From NCBI GenBank assembly GCA_029204045.2, contig CM055066.1:14828484-14892483 (forward strand): DNA of 64,000 nt, given 5' to 3'. Below, piece by piece: positions 1 through 10,408 of this stretch. Made by a program: the position numbers and the translations under genes. Position 1 is the stretch's first letter, and each line of letters opens with the position of its first letter. Below the pieces are notes generated by a model, which saw only the letters and a list, made by a program, of their open reading frames with translations, was not told where the DNA came from and did not search any database. The DNA comes from Tillandsia leiboldiana. Taxonomy: Eukaryota > Streptophyta > Magnoliopsida > Poales > Bromeliaceae.

Positions 1-3
1 ATT

Positions 4-176
4 GCGGCTACCGCGGATAGTAGGCGGTTGACCGGATGTAAGATGTGGGACATGATTGTGATTGTGGATTATTTCGGTGACCGCGGATATTGGGCGGTTG
101 ACCGAGTGTCGGTTGTTGGGTTTGATTGTTGACAGTGGGTATCACGGCGACCACGGATATGGGGCGGTTGACCGGA
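4..176 (+). repeat. Three copies of a ~31-bp LTR repeat
   Basis: A unit reading approximately ACCGCGGATATTGGGCGG plus TTGACCG occurs at about 4-35, 75-107 and 145-176 with a period near 70 bp. The sister LTRs have one copy (about 5968 and 15663), so copy number varies between LTRs of this group. Confidence 0.75.
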
Positions 177-298
177 TGGTTACTTATGCATCACATTGGG
201 GATCAGGTTTCCCTTTAGTGGATGGGTTTTTCCACTTTGATCAGAGTCGTGATCCAGTCCTGCTTTTATGATACTTGTGATAGTGATTGAGTTTTGTT

Positions 299-486
299 AT
301 CACACCGGCACGGTTTTATATGCCCGGTGATGCTTTCCTCGTGTGGGTCGCTCCCCTCGAGTTCCCCTCTGGAACGTGGGGATCAGACAGTTATGGACCT
401 TTTCCCATCACATCGGCGCGGCTTTACTTGCCCGATGATGACTGTTTTTGCTATCACATCGGCGCGGCTTTATTTGCCCGATGATG
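299..486 (+). repeat. 34-bp repeat with inverted ends, three copies
   Basis: Copies at 299-332, 407-440 and 453-486 start ATCACATCGG (or ATCACACCGG) and end CCCGATGATG (or CCCGGTGATG). The ends of each unit are partly complementary (CATCGG with CCGATG), so each could fold. The two right-hand copies are almost identical. Confidence 0.75.
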
Positions 487-1076
487 AGGGCGGCAGCAGG
501 CAGTACCAGTTTTTACTGGTGGATAGATTAGGTTACCGGGACAGTTTGGTTACTGATGCATTTAGAGGAATAGTAGTGGTAGTTTCCTTTTTTAGCAGTT
601 TTGTTGTTTACCACTCTTCTTCCCCTTTTTGCCTCTGGTAGACCTAGTAGGTGCGTCGGAGTTTGAGGCTTTACCCACTAGGGGAGGCTACTGGTTTACT
701 AGTAGTTCTCACCCCCATTCTTCTTTCCTCATTGTCTTCTCCTTTGTTTTGCAGTGTCTTCTACGGGTGCTGCTGGGTTTTCAGCGGCGGGTCGAGGAGA
801 GAGGACGGCTGAGTAGATAGATCTCGAGGCAGGATGAGCGAGTTAGCTGGACTGTTGGTGTACCCTTTTTCCTCAGACGGTTGTACTTTACTTTTGGGTC
901 TGGCTTTAGCCAGCTGTTTGTATCTTTTTGGTGAGCTGGGAGAGACAGATGTATTATTTTTACAAATGTACTGTATTTTATTTCCAGCTTCAGTCTGAGA
1001 TGTATTAGTTTTTAGTTCAGCTCTGTTTTATGCTCTTTTTGTTATCTCTTATATCTGAGCAGGTTATTGGCGCTTC

Positions 1077-1144
1077 GTGTACGCGGAAAATACCGTGTGC
1101 ACGGCGGATCTGTAGACGGGCCCGGGTTCTGGTTTACACCCGGG
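1077..1144 (+). promoter_or_regulatory. Two consecutive terminal hairpins near LTR 3' end
   Basis: Arm GTGTACGCGG (1077-1086) pairs along its full length with CCGTGTGCAC (1093-1102), using two G-T wobbles. CCCGGGT (1121-1127) pairs with ACCCGGG (1138-1144). The same positions fold in other LTRs of the window with different bases. A role in RNA folding next to the primer site is inferred. Confidence 0.65.
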
Positions 1145-1152
1145 GCGTGACA

Positions 1153-1488
1153 TTCTTAGTGCACTTTATTTTGAACTCCTTACCATCTGAATATGAACCA
1201 TTTCAGATTTCTTATAACACACATAAAGATAAATGGTCAATCAATGAATTGTTGACTATGTGTGTGCAAGAGGAAGGCAGACTAATGCAAGAGAAACAAA
1301 ATACAATTGACTTTGTTTCTCACAAGGGACAAATAAAGCGCGCTAAGAATGGTAAAGGCAAGAATGGCTCCAAAAAGAAGAAGATGGAAGTCATGTCTGG
1401 TTCACAAAGCCAATCAAGTAAATTGACTCCCAAGTGCTTCTTTTGCAAGAAAAATGGTCATATGAAGAAAGACTGCCAAAAGTATTAA
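1153..1488 (+). pseudogene. gag: Copia-1 gag, C-terminal part with zinc knuckle
   Basis: This is the C-terminal part of a Ty1-copia Gag, the protein that packages element RNA. Translation runs without interruption from the LTR junction through a copia Gag core (around LNSLPSEYEPF) and a lysine-rich stretch to a CCHC knuckle, CFFCKKNGHMKKDC (about 1438-1479). The N-terminal half is missing, displaced by the LTR at 1-1152. A TAA at 1486-1488 separates this segment from the protease, which continues in the same frame; most copia elements read through here without a stop, so I take it as a decay mutation. The copia clade was not assigned. Confidence 0.85.
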
Positions 1489-2642
1489 AAATGGCTTCAG
1501 AAGAAGGGTAAGTTTCTGGTTTTGATTCATGAGTTGTATTTAGTTTCTATTCCATCTAATACTTGGTGGATTGACTCTGGTGCCACATGCCATGTGGCGA
1601 ATTCTGTCCAAGGATTTCTAAACCGCAGGAAACCCATTAGAGATGCCACTATCTATACTACTGAAGGAACTTCAACTAAAGTTAAATTCGTAGGAACATT
1701 TAGATTAGTTCTTTCTGGTGGTCATGTTTTGTATTTAAGTGATACATTTTATGTTCCAAATTTTTCTAAGAATTTAATTTCTATTTCGAAACTTGTTGGT
1801 TTGGGATATAGTTTCAATTTTGATAATAAAGTTTTTTCGTTATTCTACAAATCTGAGATAGTTGGCTCTGGTGTTTTGGAAAATAATCTATATAAAGTAT
1901 CTTTAGATCATTTGTATAGTGAAATCCTTCTTACCATGCACGGAAATGTTGGATCAAAACGTGGCATTAATAATGAAAAGTCATCCATATTATGGCATAG
2001 GAGGTTGGGACACATATCGAAACAGAGAATCCAAAGGTTAATTAGAGAAGGAATTTTGGATGATCTTGACTTCTCTGATTTTGGAACGTGTGTGGACTGC
2101 ATAAAGGGAAAGCAGACCAAAATCTCCTCTAAAGGTGCCAGAAGGTGTGATGTAACATTAGAGCTGCTTCATACAGATATATGCGGACCTCTTCCTCTTT
2201 CGTTTACTGGCCCTAAATATTTTATCACATTTACTGATGACTACTCTCGATATGACTATCTTTACTTGCTTAAAGAAAAATCTGAAGCATTAAATGCCTT
2301 TAAGGCATATAAGACTGAAGTAGAGAATCAACTTGAAAGAAAGATAAAAGTGGTCAGATCAGATAGGGGTGGTGAATATTTTGGTAGACAAACAAATAAA
2401 GGCCAAGTTCCTGGGCCTTTCGCTAAGTTTCTAGAGCAGTGCGGAATTATTCCACAGTACACTATGCCAGGCACACCTGATCAGAATGGTGTTGCTGAAA
2501 GGAGGAATCGCACATTAATTGATATGCTCAAGAGTATGATAAGTAATTCTACCCTTTCGATATTATTGTGGGGTGAGGCTCTCAAAACTGCCCTATATAT
2601 TCTTAATCGGGTCCCTACTAAGGCTGTCACTAAGACTCTTTT
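1489..2642 (+). pseudogene. pol: Copia-1 pol: protease and integrase, 5' portion
   Basis: This is the first part of the copia polyprotein. The aspartic protease motif WWIDSGATCH lies at about 1564-1593, with the catalytic Asp at 1573-1575. The pre-integrase zinc-binding region follows (LWHRRLGH ... CVDCIKGKQTK, about 1990-2120). The integrase core has the first Asp in HTDICGP (about 2170), the second in RSDRGGEY (about 2356) and the Glu in NGVAERRNRT (about 2482-2511). One long frame carries all of this until 2642, where a solo LTR interrupts it. Reading resumes at 6992, so the break is an insertion, not a truncation. Confidence 0.9.
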
Positions 2643-2984
2643 TGTGAAGACTCGGATCTTCGTGGTCATTACAGTGTGATCGACAGCTTGTGGAGGCCTA
2701 TTTTCTCTGGATAGTGTTGGTTGCGCGCAAATCGGACCCAAGAAACGGACTCAGTGTGAGAAATGGATCAAGATTGCTTAATTGGGAGTTTCGTCGAAAA
2801 ATAGAAGTGGATTCTTGGAAAACGGATATCGTATTTGGATCCAGCACGGAAAAATGAGTGAAATGGCTATTTGGTTGCATTATTTGGAATTTTGTATTTC
2901 AGAAATGTACTCAGTGCGCGAAAACAGCAAAAAGTGGCATTTTTGGAGCTTATTGGATCTATTTCAGGCGGCCGGTCCATGGGA

Positions 2985-3330
2985 GTGCGCGTGCACCAGG
3001 CGCAGCGACCGTCGGCATCGCCACGTGTCGGCGCGGGAGAGGGGAGCGCGGGCCACACGGCGCGCCTGTGTTGGGCAGAGCGCGCCCACGTGCGCCCGTT
3101 GGCGCGGTGCGCATCCACGCGCGGGACACGCGGCGCAGCGCGTGGCGTGGCCGCATCCGGGCCATCCGCCTGAAGGCGGGGCGCCCGGATGGGCGCCACG
3201 TGCCCCCGCTGGGCGCGGGGCTGGGCCGGGAGCTGGGCCTGGCCCGGTACTGTGCACCGCACAGTACCCCCCTTTCTCTCTTTTCTCCTTCTTCCTTCTT
3301 CTTTCTTCTACTTAAGCTCTTTTACCTCCT
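2985..3330 (+). promoter_or_regulatory. GC-rich putative U3 promoter with G-box cores
   Basis: CACGTG cores occur at about 3022, 3088 and 3197 within a GC-rich block. A pyrimidine-rich stretch and CTACTTAAG (about 3309), at the place of the TATA box in the sister LTRs, follow. It resembles the clearer promoter blocks at 12210-12550 and 13800-14275. Promoter activity is inferred. Confidence 0.4.
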
Positions 3331-4779
3331 CCTTCTCCCTCTTTTGGAGCTTCCAACTTTGGGGACTTCTACAGAGGACTCATCTGCAACTCCCCTGCAT
3401 ATTCATCAGCAAAGAGATGGATTATAGAGACTTCATCATCCTCATTTTCTCAAGGAAGCAAGCTCAACCATTGTTGCAGTTTGTGAACTTCTCCGTCACA
3501 TTTCAGTACAAAAATTCCCCAGGACTCATTTCTTGGAATTTTGAGCTCATTTTTGGTTCTACGTTTTTACAAGAGGAAAGGCTACAATTTTTGTATTCAA
3601 CTCTTCCCTCAGATCTTATGATTTTATAGAGTTTTAAGGCCATATTTGGGACCCTTTTTTTCAGCCTGGAATTTTGGCCAGCCTGTGGTATTTTGGCTTT
3701 TCTGAATTGTGGAAGTGGAATTTTTGGATGATTTTTGCGGGAAAATTTTTCGGGACTCGAAGATCTACAACATTGGTATGTATTATTTTCCCCAGATCGG
3801 AGTTTTTATTAGGGTTTATGCATGATCTTTGGAGCACCTTGCTGCATTCGTGTACAGATGGAACTTGGTGGATAGTTCAAAGTGTTTATGGGTTTTCTCC
3901 TTCATCCGAGCATGAAATTTGGAGTTCTTTCACTCAATTTGTATCTAATCTCGACAAGGAATCCAATGGTATCTCTCTTGTAGGATTTGGAGCACGTTTG
4001 GTTAGGTAACTTTAATGATATTTCCAAGTGCTGTTATAAGGTTTACTGCAGTTCCTGTTTTAGTTTTGATTTGAGCAATGCACCTTGGAATGCAGATAAC
4101 TTTGTGGATATAATGTCTTTTTCAGAAATTCAAGTTGGAACTTCTTCTTAACTTCAAGGTGAGAAAATTCTCTTTTGTGATATGTGGATAAATCCCTTTG
4201 GAAAAGCCCCTAATTAATCTTGGAAATGCTAGCAAGTTTATGTTAGCAGTTTTTGGACATCATTGTGATTTTTGCTTCGTTTGAATGTTAAGGGAAATTA
4301 ATGGTGGATTTTTTAGGACTTGAAGATGTTTGTATGAAAGAGGACATCTTTGTTTTACTGCTAGGAACTTCATCTTGAGGTATTTGGGGCTGCACTTACA
4401 TCTTCTTAAACTTAATTTCAATTGCTAAAATTCTGGAATTTAATTGCGCAGCGTGCATTGTTTCAGTGATTGCGCCCAATCCGTGAGGCGGATTTGGATG
4501 ATTTATGTGGCATCGGACTCCTGGGAGGATAAGGATTACTCACGCTAAAATTCAGCCAGATCGGGCATCAGATTGTCAAGTTTCAGGTGGGTGGTTGTGC
4601 TTTGCCAAAAACAACGATTTACCCACTCGGGCTATTGGTTTCCCTCATGGCATAGTTGATTGTTGTTCTCTTTTCCTTGGTATAATATGCTTGGATATCC
4701 ATGTTTAGATTAAGTTAATTGATCCTCAGTGTATACACGAGTGAATGAATAGTTTGATTGACGTTGCATTATCTCATAT

Positions 4780-5590
4780 GAAGCGATTATAAGCGATCAT
4801 CCTTAAATTTATGGCTATGTGAGAACATTTGGGAAAATTAATCTTTAGCCTACCCTTTGTGATGAATGGTTAACTTGATTCATGTGAGAATGATTTTGGT
4901 CGATGTATGTGAAGGATTGGCTATTGTATGAAGAGGACTTGATTAATTTATGCGAGAATAATTTTGGTTGCTATATGCGAATGGTTCATTAACTCAAGTG
5001 TGAATGTTGGGTTGGTTGATGTGAGAAGGACATGGTTGCTATGTGAGAAGGGTTATTGTGGCTTTATGTGAATGTCATATGGGCTAAGTGTGAATGGCTA
5101 ACATGGGTATGTGAGGGTGATCTTGTTGATGATTCTTGAACCTATGTCGTGAGAGGTTATATGTTAAATGATTCTTGACTTATCTATATGAGTATAATTG
5201 ACTTTGTCGACCTTCATTCTACATCTTATAATGGTTGTCAGAATGGTTGATCCTTAGACTATTTTATGAGAGATTGTGTATTGTGGTTGGTCGGCGATTT
5301 GGCTTATGTGGAAAAGAATATTGTTGGTGGATTCTATGTGCATCCTATGTGAGATCAATGAAGGTTGTGGATAACCTTAACATATTCATTGGTGATAGCT
5401 GATTGAATGTCCATATTTAAGTGAGGTTAAATGATCTTCGGCATATCTATGTGTGAACGGATGGTTCATGTGAGGGTGGTTAGTGGTGATGTGAGAATAG
5501 TTAACTTCTTAATCTTGATCTAATTTGTGTGAGATTAATTATTGTCGGCTATCTCCTGACTCTCGTTATGTGAAAATCGTGATGGTTACT
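4780..5590 (+). repeat. Irregular array of TATGTGAGAA-like words
   Basis: About twenty variants of TATGTGAGAATG (for example near 4814, 4880, 4949, 5018, 5040, 5108, 5346, 5468, 5490 and 5566) occur at uneven spacing of roughly 20-60 bp, all on the + strand. I see no reading frame through it and no comparable array in the other LTRs. Confidence 0.6.
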
Positions 5591-6916
5591 ATTCTCTCTT
5601 TATTTCCAAATGAGAAAACTTGCATGCTTGTACAAACTTGGTTTATGACATATTAGCATTTAACCTCCTATGCGATTGATTATTATATTGGGATATCATG
5701 CTCTAATGGGTGTAAGAACACTGTTAGATGCCTTTCTTTTATTCTACATGAGGACACTTGCATGCTTGTATGGACATCTAGATAGGCCACCTTTTTCTGC
5801 TACACTACCATGTTGGACTTGACTTAGGAGAAACCATGTTTCTTGTTTTTCTCCTTTCATACTAGGCTCGGGGTATTTGTAGCTCGTGCGCGAGCAGGGG
5901 GTTTTGGGATAGTGTAGTCAGGTTTCTGGAGATTTAGGATAGGCAGGGCTTGATGGCAGGGTATTGCGGCGACCGCGAACTTTGGGCGGTTGACCGCACT
6001 GTTATTATTGCATCAGATTGGGGGAGAGGGATCGGGCTTTCCCTTAGTGGATGGTTTTTCCCACTTTGATCAGAGTCGTGATCCAGTCCTGCTATATCAG
6101 GTTACTTATGGCTACTTACTTTACTCATGTGGGTCGTTCCCCTCGAGTGCCACTCCGGAGTGTGCGACAGACAGGCTTTGAGTCCTTGAGACTCCTTTTC
6201 CCTATCGGTGTTATGCGTTGGCCAGCATACAAGATTTGGCAGGCACAGCAGGCAGTACCGGTGTTTACTAGTGTTTAGATTGGGTTTATTCAGGCAGGCA
6301 TTTATTTACTGATGCATACATTTAGCTATACTTCTTAGCACGACATTTAGAGGCATACTAGTGGTAGCTTCCTCTTATCAGTATTTCTGTTTATAGCTTA
6401 CCACCTCTCTTACTCCTTCTCTTGCCTCCGGTAGACTTAGTGGGTACGTCGGGGTTTGAGGCTTTACCCACAGGGGGAGGCTATTGGTTTTACTAGTGGT
6501 TCTCACCCCCATTGTTGTTTTTACCCTTTCCTCCCTTTGTTTTGCAGTGTCTGCTGTGGGAGTTGCGGATCTTTCGGTTGACGGTTCGAGACGAGAGAGT
6601 CGCGAGATAGATCCCTACCAGTGTTGATTTCTACAGTGGGATTGATGTACCAACCCGGATTGTGGGTTTCACTGTACACAGTTGTATTTTATTATTTCAG
6701 TTTATCTCCCTTTTTGGAGTTATAGATGTTGTATAGGTGGCTTTTACTTGTATTACAGTTTCGGTGGACCGGATTATTGTATCATTATTTACGGGAGATA
6801 GATTTTGTACTTTATTTTTAAGTTGTACAGTGATTCAGACTTTTATTACAGCAGTTTGTCTTCAGCTCTGATATCCATTTAGTTGTTAGATGATACTTTG
6901 CAGGTTGGACGCTTCG

Positions 6917-6938
6917 CCTATGCGGGGTTTCGCATAGG
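6917..6938 (+). promoter_or_regulatory. Terminal hairpin of the solo LTR
   Basis: CCTATGCG (6917-6924) and CGCATAGG (6931-6938) are a perfect 8-bp inverted repeat with a 6-nt loop. It lies at the same place in the LTR as 1077-1102, 16630-16655 and 39135-39158 but with a different sequence. Confidence 0.7.
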
Positions 6939-6991
6939 TGGCGGATCTGTTGGCGAGCCCGGGTCGTAGTTTTGACCCCCGGGGCGTGACA

Positions 6992-7426
6992 CCTTTTGAG
7001 CTTTGGACAGGTAGGAAACCCAGTTTAAGACATTTTCATACATGGGGTTGTCAAGCTGAGGCCAAATTGTATGACCCACAAATAAAGAAATTGGACCCTC
7101 GAACAATTTCAGGATATTTTATTGGTTATTCAGAAAGGTCCAAAGGGTATATGTTTTACTATCCATCACTTCTTATAAAGATTGCAGAAACTAAAATGGC
7201 ATGGTTTATTGAGGATGAAACAGTTAGTGGGAGCTCTGAACCTCGATTCGTTGAATTTGATGAAATTCAAGAGCATGTAGATTATGTACAAAATATACCC
7301 ATTATTGTTTCCAATAATTTGATGGTTCCAGTTTCAGTAGAACAACAAGTTATTTTGGAACCACAAAGTGAAGATGAACCTATCATTATAATCCACATCA
7401 AGATTTACAAGTGGATGGTCAGATAG
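6992..7426 (+). pseudogene. pol: Copia-1 integrase C-terminal region
   Basis: This continues the pol frame broken at 2642. It starts in the PFELWTGRKP motif that ends the copia integrase catalytic region and runs through the conserved stretch GYFIGYSERSKGY (about 7111-7149) and the acidic linker that precedes reverse transcriptase. The frame ends at a TAG at 7424-7426, but a frame starting near 7411 carries on with the linker and RT, so there is a small frameshift around 7411-7426. Confidence 0.85.
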
Positions 7427-7655
7427 ATTTTAGAAGATCCTCAAGGCAGAGAAGACCGGTTATGTCTAGCGATTATATTGTCTATCTTTATGAGAATGGT
7501 CAGAACTTAGATGATCCTCTTAGATTTTTCGAAGCCATAAATAGCAGTAATGCAACGGAATGGTACAATGCTATGAAAGATGAGATTGAATCCATGAACC
7601 ACAATAAAGTTTGGGATCTTGTTGAGTTACCTATTGGAGTTAAACCTGTAAGATG
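7411..7655 (+). pseudogene. pol: Copia-1 linker and start of reverse transcriptase
   Basis: The frame carries the linker (RRSSRQRRPVMSSDYIVY) and the beginning of the copia reverse transcriptase (EWYNAMKDEIESMNHNKVW, about 7558-7614). It stops at the start of the Copia-2 LTR, so the catalytic YxDD region, RNase H and 3' LTR of Copia-1 are not in the window. They are expected to the right of all the nested insertions if they survive. Confidence 0.85.
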
Positions 7656-7874
7656 TGTTAAGGATTTTTGTATTGGCGTATTTCGTGAAGTGTTTTGAGT
7701 CTTGAAGATTGAAGTTGAAGAATTGTCGATCACATACATCAATCTCAAGAAGAATGGATTCAAAATGATCAGGTACGTTTAACTAAATATTTTTGGTGAT
7801 TTGAATACATTCTTATAGTTTAGAAACACTTGGAATAATTTTCATGGCATAAAAATCAAAACTGTACATTTTAT

Positions 7875-8110
7875 ATGTTCTGGATCCGGATCAGCCACAT
7901 CCAGTCCGGACCCCGAACATGGTTTGGTTCATGCGAAATTCCAGTCCGGATCATCCCCTATCCAGTCCGGACCCCAAACTATGTTTTTGTAATATCGCAT
8001 GAATTAGTCCGGATTAGGAAATTCCAGTCTGGACCCCGAACTGTTTTTCAAGAAATTCTCTTGAAAAAGATGACAGTCCGGATTAGCCAAAATCCAGTCC
8101 GGACTTCCAT
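7875..8110 (+). repeat. TCCGGA palindrome array in Copia-2 U3
   Basis: About eight copies of a core TCCGGA, most inside AGTCCGGACCCCGAAC or AGTCCGGATNA, alternate in pairs upstream of the TATA box. The equivalent stretch of Copia-3 has ATCCGGAT cores followed by CCCGAACG, so the layout and the CCCGAAC tail are shared while the core has drifted. A role as enhancer or binding site is inferred. Confidence 0.7.
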
Positions 8111-8171
8111 GCATGAAAAATTCTGTTAAGTCAGTTTTTGATTCTTATCTCTTTCCAAAAGGTTTCTTACC

Positions 8172-8179
8172 TATAAATA
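8172..8179 (+). promoter_or_regulatory. TATA box of Copia-2 LTR
   Basis: TATAAATA sits about 65 bp after the palindrome array in the context ACCTATAAATAAACCC. The Copia-3 LTRs have CCTATAAATAGACCC at the same place, on the minus strand. Confidence 0.75.
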
Positions 8180-8459
8180 AACCCTAATATCATCTTTTAG
8201 GGTATTCCCTGTATTCCCAATAATTCCTATTATTCAAAAAAGGTAATCCACACATAGAGAAGAAAGGAAAACATGATCTATCTTATATTTCTTCATCTAT
8301 ATTGATCAATTTGATTTTAGGATTTTTCAAACTCTTTATTTCTTATAGAATCAAATTGATGAATACTTAGATGGTGTTTTCTTGTCTATCTATGATCTAA
8401 GTATTCGGATTATCATCACCACTAATAAACAAAACAACAGTTTCCGAAAGGAACATCGG

Positions 8460-8625
8460 CGCGTGGATTCGCATGGCCTTGTGGATTCAATGTGCTATCG
8501 CTTTCGTGGATTCGGAGCGAGGTGCGTTCGTGTGATCGATTCGTACCAAATTGGTGACAACCGTGGATTCAGTTAGACGTCGTGGATTCGACGTTGGACT
8601 TCGTGGATTCAAAGTTGCAGACGCA
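8460..8625 (+). repeat. GTGGATTC repeat array in LTR
   Basis: GTGGATTC recurs about seven times (for example 8463, 8481, 8508, 8564, 8582, 8602), often after CGC or CGT. The same array, as GAATCCAC on the + strand, fills about 41840-42020 and 50720-50900 of the Copia-3 LTRs. It lies downstream of the TATA box, so it should be transcribed. Confidence 0.7.
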
Positions 8626-8934
8626 AATCGTGTGATCGAGGAGCGTTGAGGACTGCGGAGAAGATCTACTCGGAGCGTATGAAAAATGTTTGAGTCATGT
8701 GTTGCATTACATCACCTTATACGTGTTTAATCTTAGTGGATTTCCCGTGTTAACGGTCCCGTAGTTTTTTACTCCTGTGATGGAGTTTTCCACGTAAAAC
8801 TTGCGTACTTTATTTATTTTCCGCATTGGGTTATTTTTATGCAAAGATTTTCGAGTTTTATTGTTTACACCTATTCACCCCCTCCTCTAGGTGGTTTTTT
8901 TCCTATTTAGATCCGCTATCTCATAACCCACAAG

Positions 8935-8945
8935 TGGTATCATAG
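8935..8945 (+). promoter_or_regulatory. Copia-2 primer-binding site
   Basis: TGGTATCATAG follows the LTR end after two bases. It matches the tRNA-Met PBS (TGGTATCAGAG) except for one G-to-T change. Confidence 0.8.
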
Positions 8946-8965
8946 TGGGAATAGGGTTGTAAACA

Positions 8966-10408
8966 ATGGTTGAGGGTGGAAACATCAATCGACCGCCGTT
9001 CTTTGATGGAACCAATTATGCATATTGGAAAGTACGCATGAGAGCGTTTTTAATTTCCATCGATGAATGGGTGTGGCAATCAATCGAAACCAGATGGAAA
9101 CATCATATTGAAATTGTCGTTGATGCACAAATCCCTAAACCTAGGACGAAATGGTCAAGGGAAGAAATTGAATTATCTTCTTACAATGGCAAGGGAATTA
9201 ATGCTTTATTTAATGCTTTGTCACAAATTGAGTTCTCTCGCGTCTCGGCATGTGAGACCGCGAAAGAAATCTAGGATACTCTACAAGTTACACATGAGGG
9301 TACAAGTTTAGTGAAGGTTCAAAAACGGTAGATGCTTACAAGCAAATTTGATTCAATTCATATGGCAGAAAATAAAACCTTCACAGATTATTATACACGA
9401 TTGTAAGACATCGTAAATACATGTGCTAACTTGGGAGAGAAAATCTCAAAATCTAAAGTTGTAAGAAAAATTTTGAGAACACTTCCCGAGAGATTTTACC
9501 CTAAGGTTGCAGCCATTGAAACAGTAAAACACCCGGACGAGATCAAAGTAGAAGAATTAGTTGGTGCACTTCAAACTTATAAAATGACTTTTCCTACTAA
9601 CTATTCTTCTGGAAAGCCTTTCTCTTCTTCTAAGTGTTCAGGTATGGCATTGAAATCAACAAAAGAAGACAACGCGAATTCATCCTCCTTAGACGCTGAC
9701 GATGATCTATCAATGGAGGAATTCGAGAAACAACTTGCACTCTTGACAAGAAAATTTTGCCGAAACTTTAGAAGGGGTAATTCAAGCAAATCATCATCCT
9801 TCTTTAAATCCAAGAAAGGCAAAGAATTTTTAGTTTCAAAATCAAGAAAGCAAGAGGGTTCTTCGAAGGAAAAGAAGAACACCGAGGGACAAATCCAGTG
9901 CTTCAAATGTAGAGGCTTTGGTCATATCTCAACGGAGTGTCCTAATAAGAATCCATCAAAGAAGAAGGCTATGCAAGCCGCCACGTGGGATGACTCTTCT
10001 TCCTCTGACGAGTCGTCTTCTAGTGATGAGGATACACACGCAACGTCACTTCTTGCGTCCACAACTTCACCTTTCATGTGCTTTTCATCGACTTCCGGTT
10101 CGTTATCTGTCTCCTCCTTGAATGAAAAAACTGCATCGGATGATGAACCAAGCGATTTTGAAGGTGAAAATTTTGCTATTGCCTACCATAAATTGCTAAA
10201 GGATTCAAAGAAATTGGCAAAGCATAACAAGAATTTGAAGAGAAAGTTGTGGGATCTTGAAGAACAATCCAACAAGGCAACTTCTCTCTCAAAAGCTCTT
10301 GAAGAGGAAAGGGACAATTTGATCAAGATAAACACTTCCTTCAAGATAAAAACGAGCATTTCGAGAAGGAACATAAAAAGTGGGTGGATAAAGCAAACTA
10401 CTTCTTGA
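8966..10408 (+). pseudogene. gag: Copia-2 gag with first zinc knuckle
   Basis: This encodes the copia capsid/nucleocapsid polyprotein. The start (MVEGGNINRPPFFDG) is 30 bp after the PBS and matches the Copia-3 gag start. The frame is broken by in-frame stops near 9272, 9329 and 9402, then is open from 9431. The capsid part carries KIVRTLP-like wording (about 9466-9490). A CCHC knuckle, CFKCRGFGHISTEC, is at 9899-9940, followed by a serine/aspartate-rich stretch and a lysine/glutamate-rich, probably coiled-coil region (about 10180-10370). A frameshift near 10370-10400 moves the reading into the next frame. Confidence 0.88.

Larger units (their letters stand above)
1..1152 (+). mobile_element. 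3' part of a gypsy-type LTR (family A)
   Basis: The sequence ends in CCCGGGGCGTGACA, the 3' terminus shared by the other long LTRs here, and then passes directly into copia gag at 1153. Internal landmarks shared with the solo LTRs at 2643-6991 and 13221-16705 include TGGGTCGCTCCCCTCGAG (about 346-363) and a block ending in GGCGGATCTGT. The left end lies outside the window, so a full element cannot be told from a solo LTR. Because coding sequence of Copia-1 follows directly, this LTR is inserted in Copia-1. Confidence 0.8.
2643..6991 (+). mobile_element. Solo LTR, 4.35 kb, gypsy type, inside Copia-1 integrase
   Basis: It starts TGTGAAGACTCGG and ends CCCCCGGGGCGTGACA. The flanks are CTTTT (2638-2642) and CCTTT (6992-6996), a TSD with one mismatch. 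Removing the segment lets the copia integrase run on in the expected order (TKT, then PFELWTGRKP). No PBS, gag or pol lies inside, so it is a solo LTR left by recombination between two LTRs. It has a GC-rich block upstream of a pyrimidine-rich stretch (about 2980-3330), an AT-rich middle full of TATGTGAGAA-like words, and a 3' third homologous to 1-1152 and 15500-16705. Confidence 0.9.
7656..8932 (+). mobile_element. Copia-2 5' LTR
   Basis: It is bounded by TGTTAAGG and CCCACA, and the length (1277 bp) matches the Copia-3 LTRs (1283 and 1275 bp). The order of parts is the same: a palindrome-rich array, a TATA box, a run of GTGGATTC repeats, then the 3' end followed one base later by the PBS. 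Sequence identity to the Copia-3 LTR is obvious at the ends but low in the array. Confidence 0.9.
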
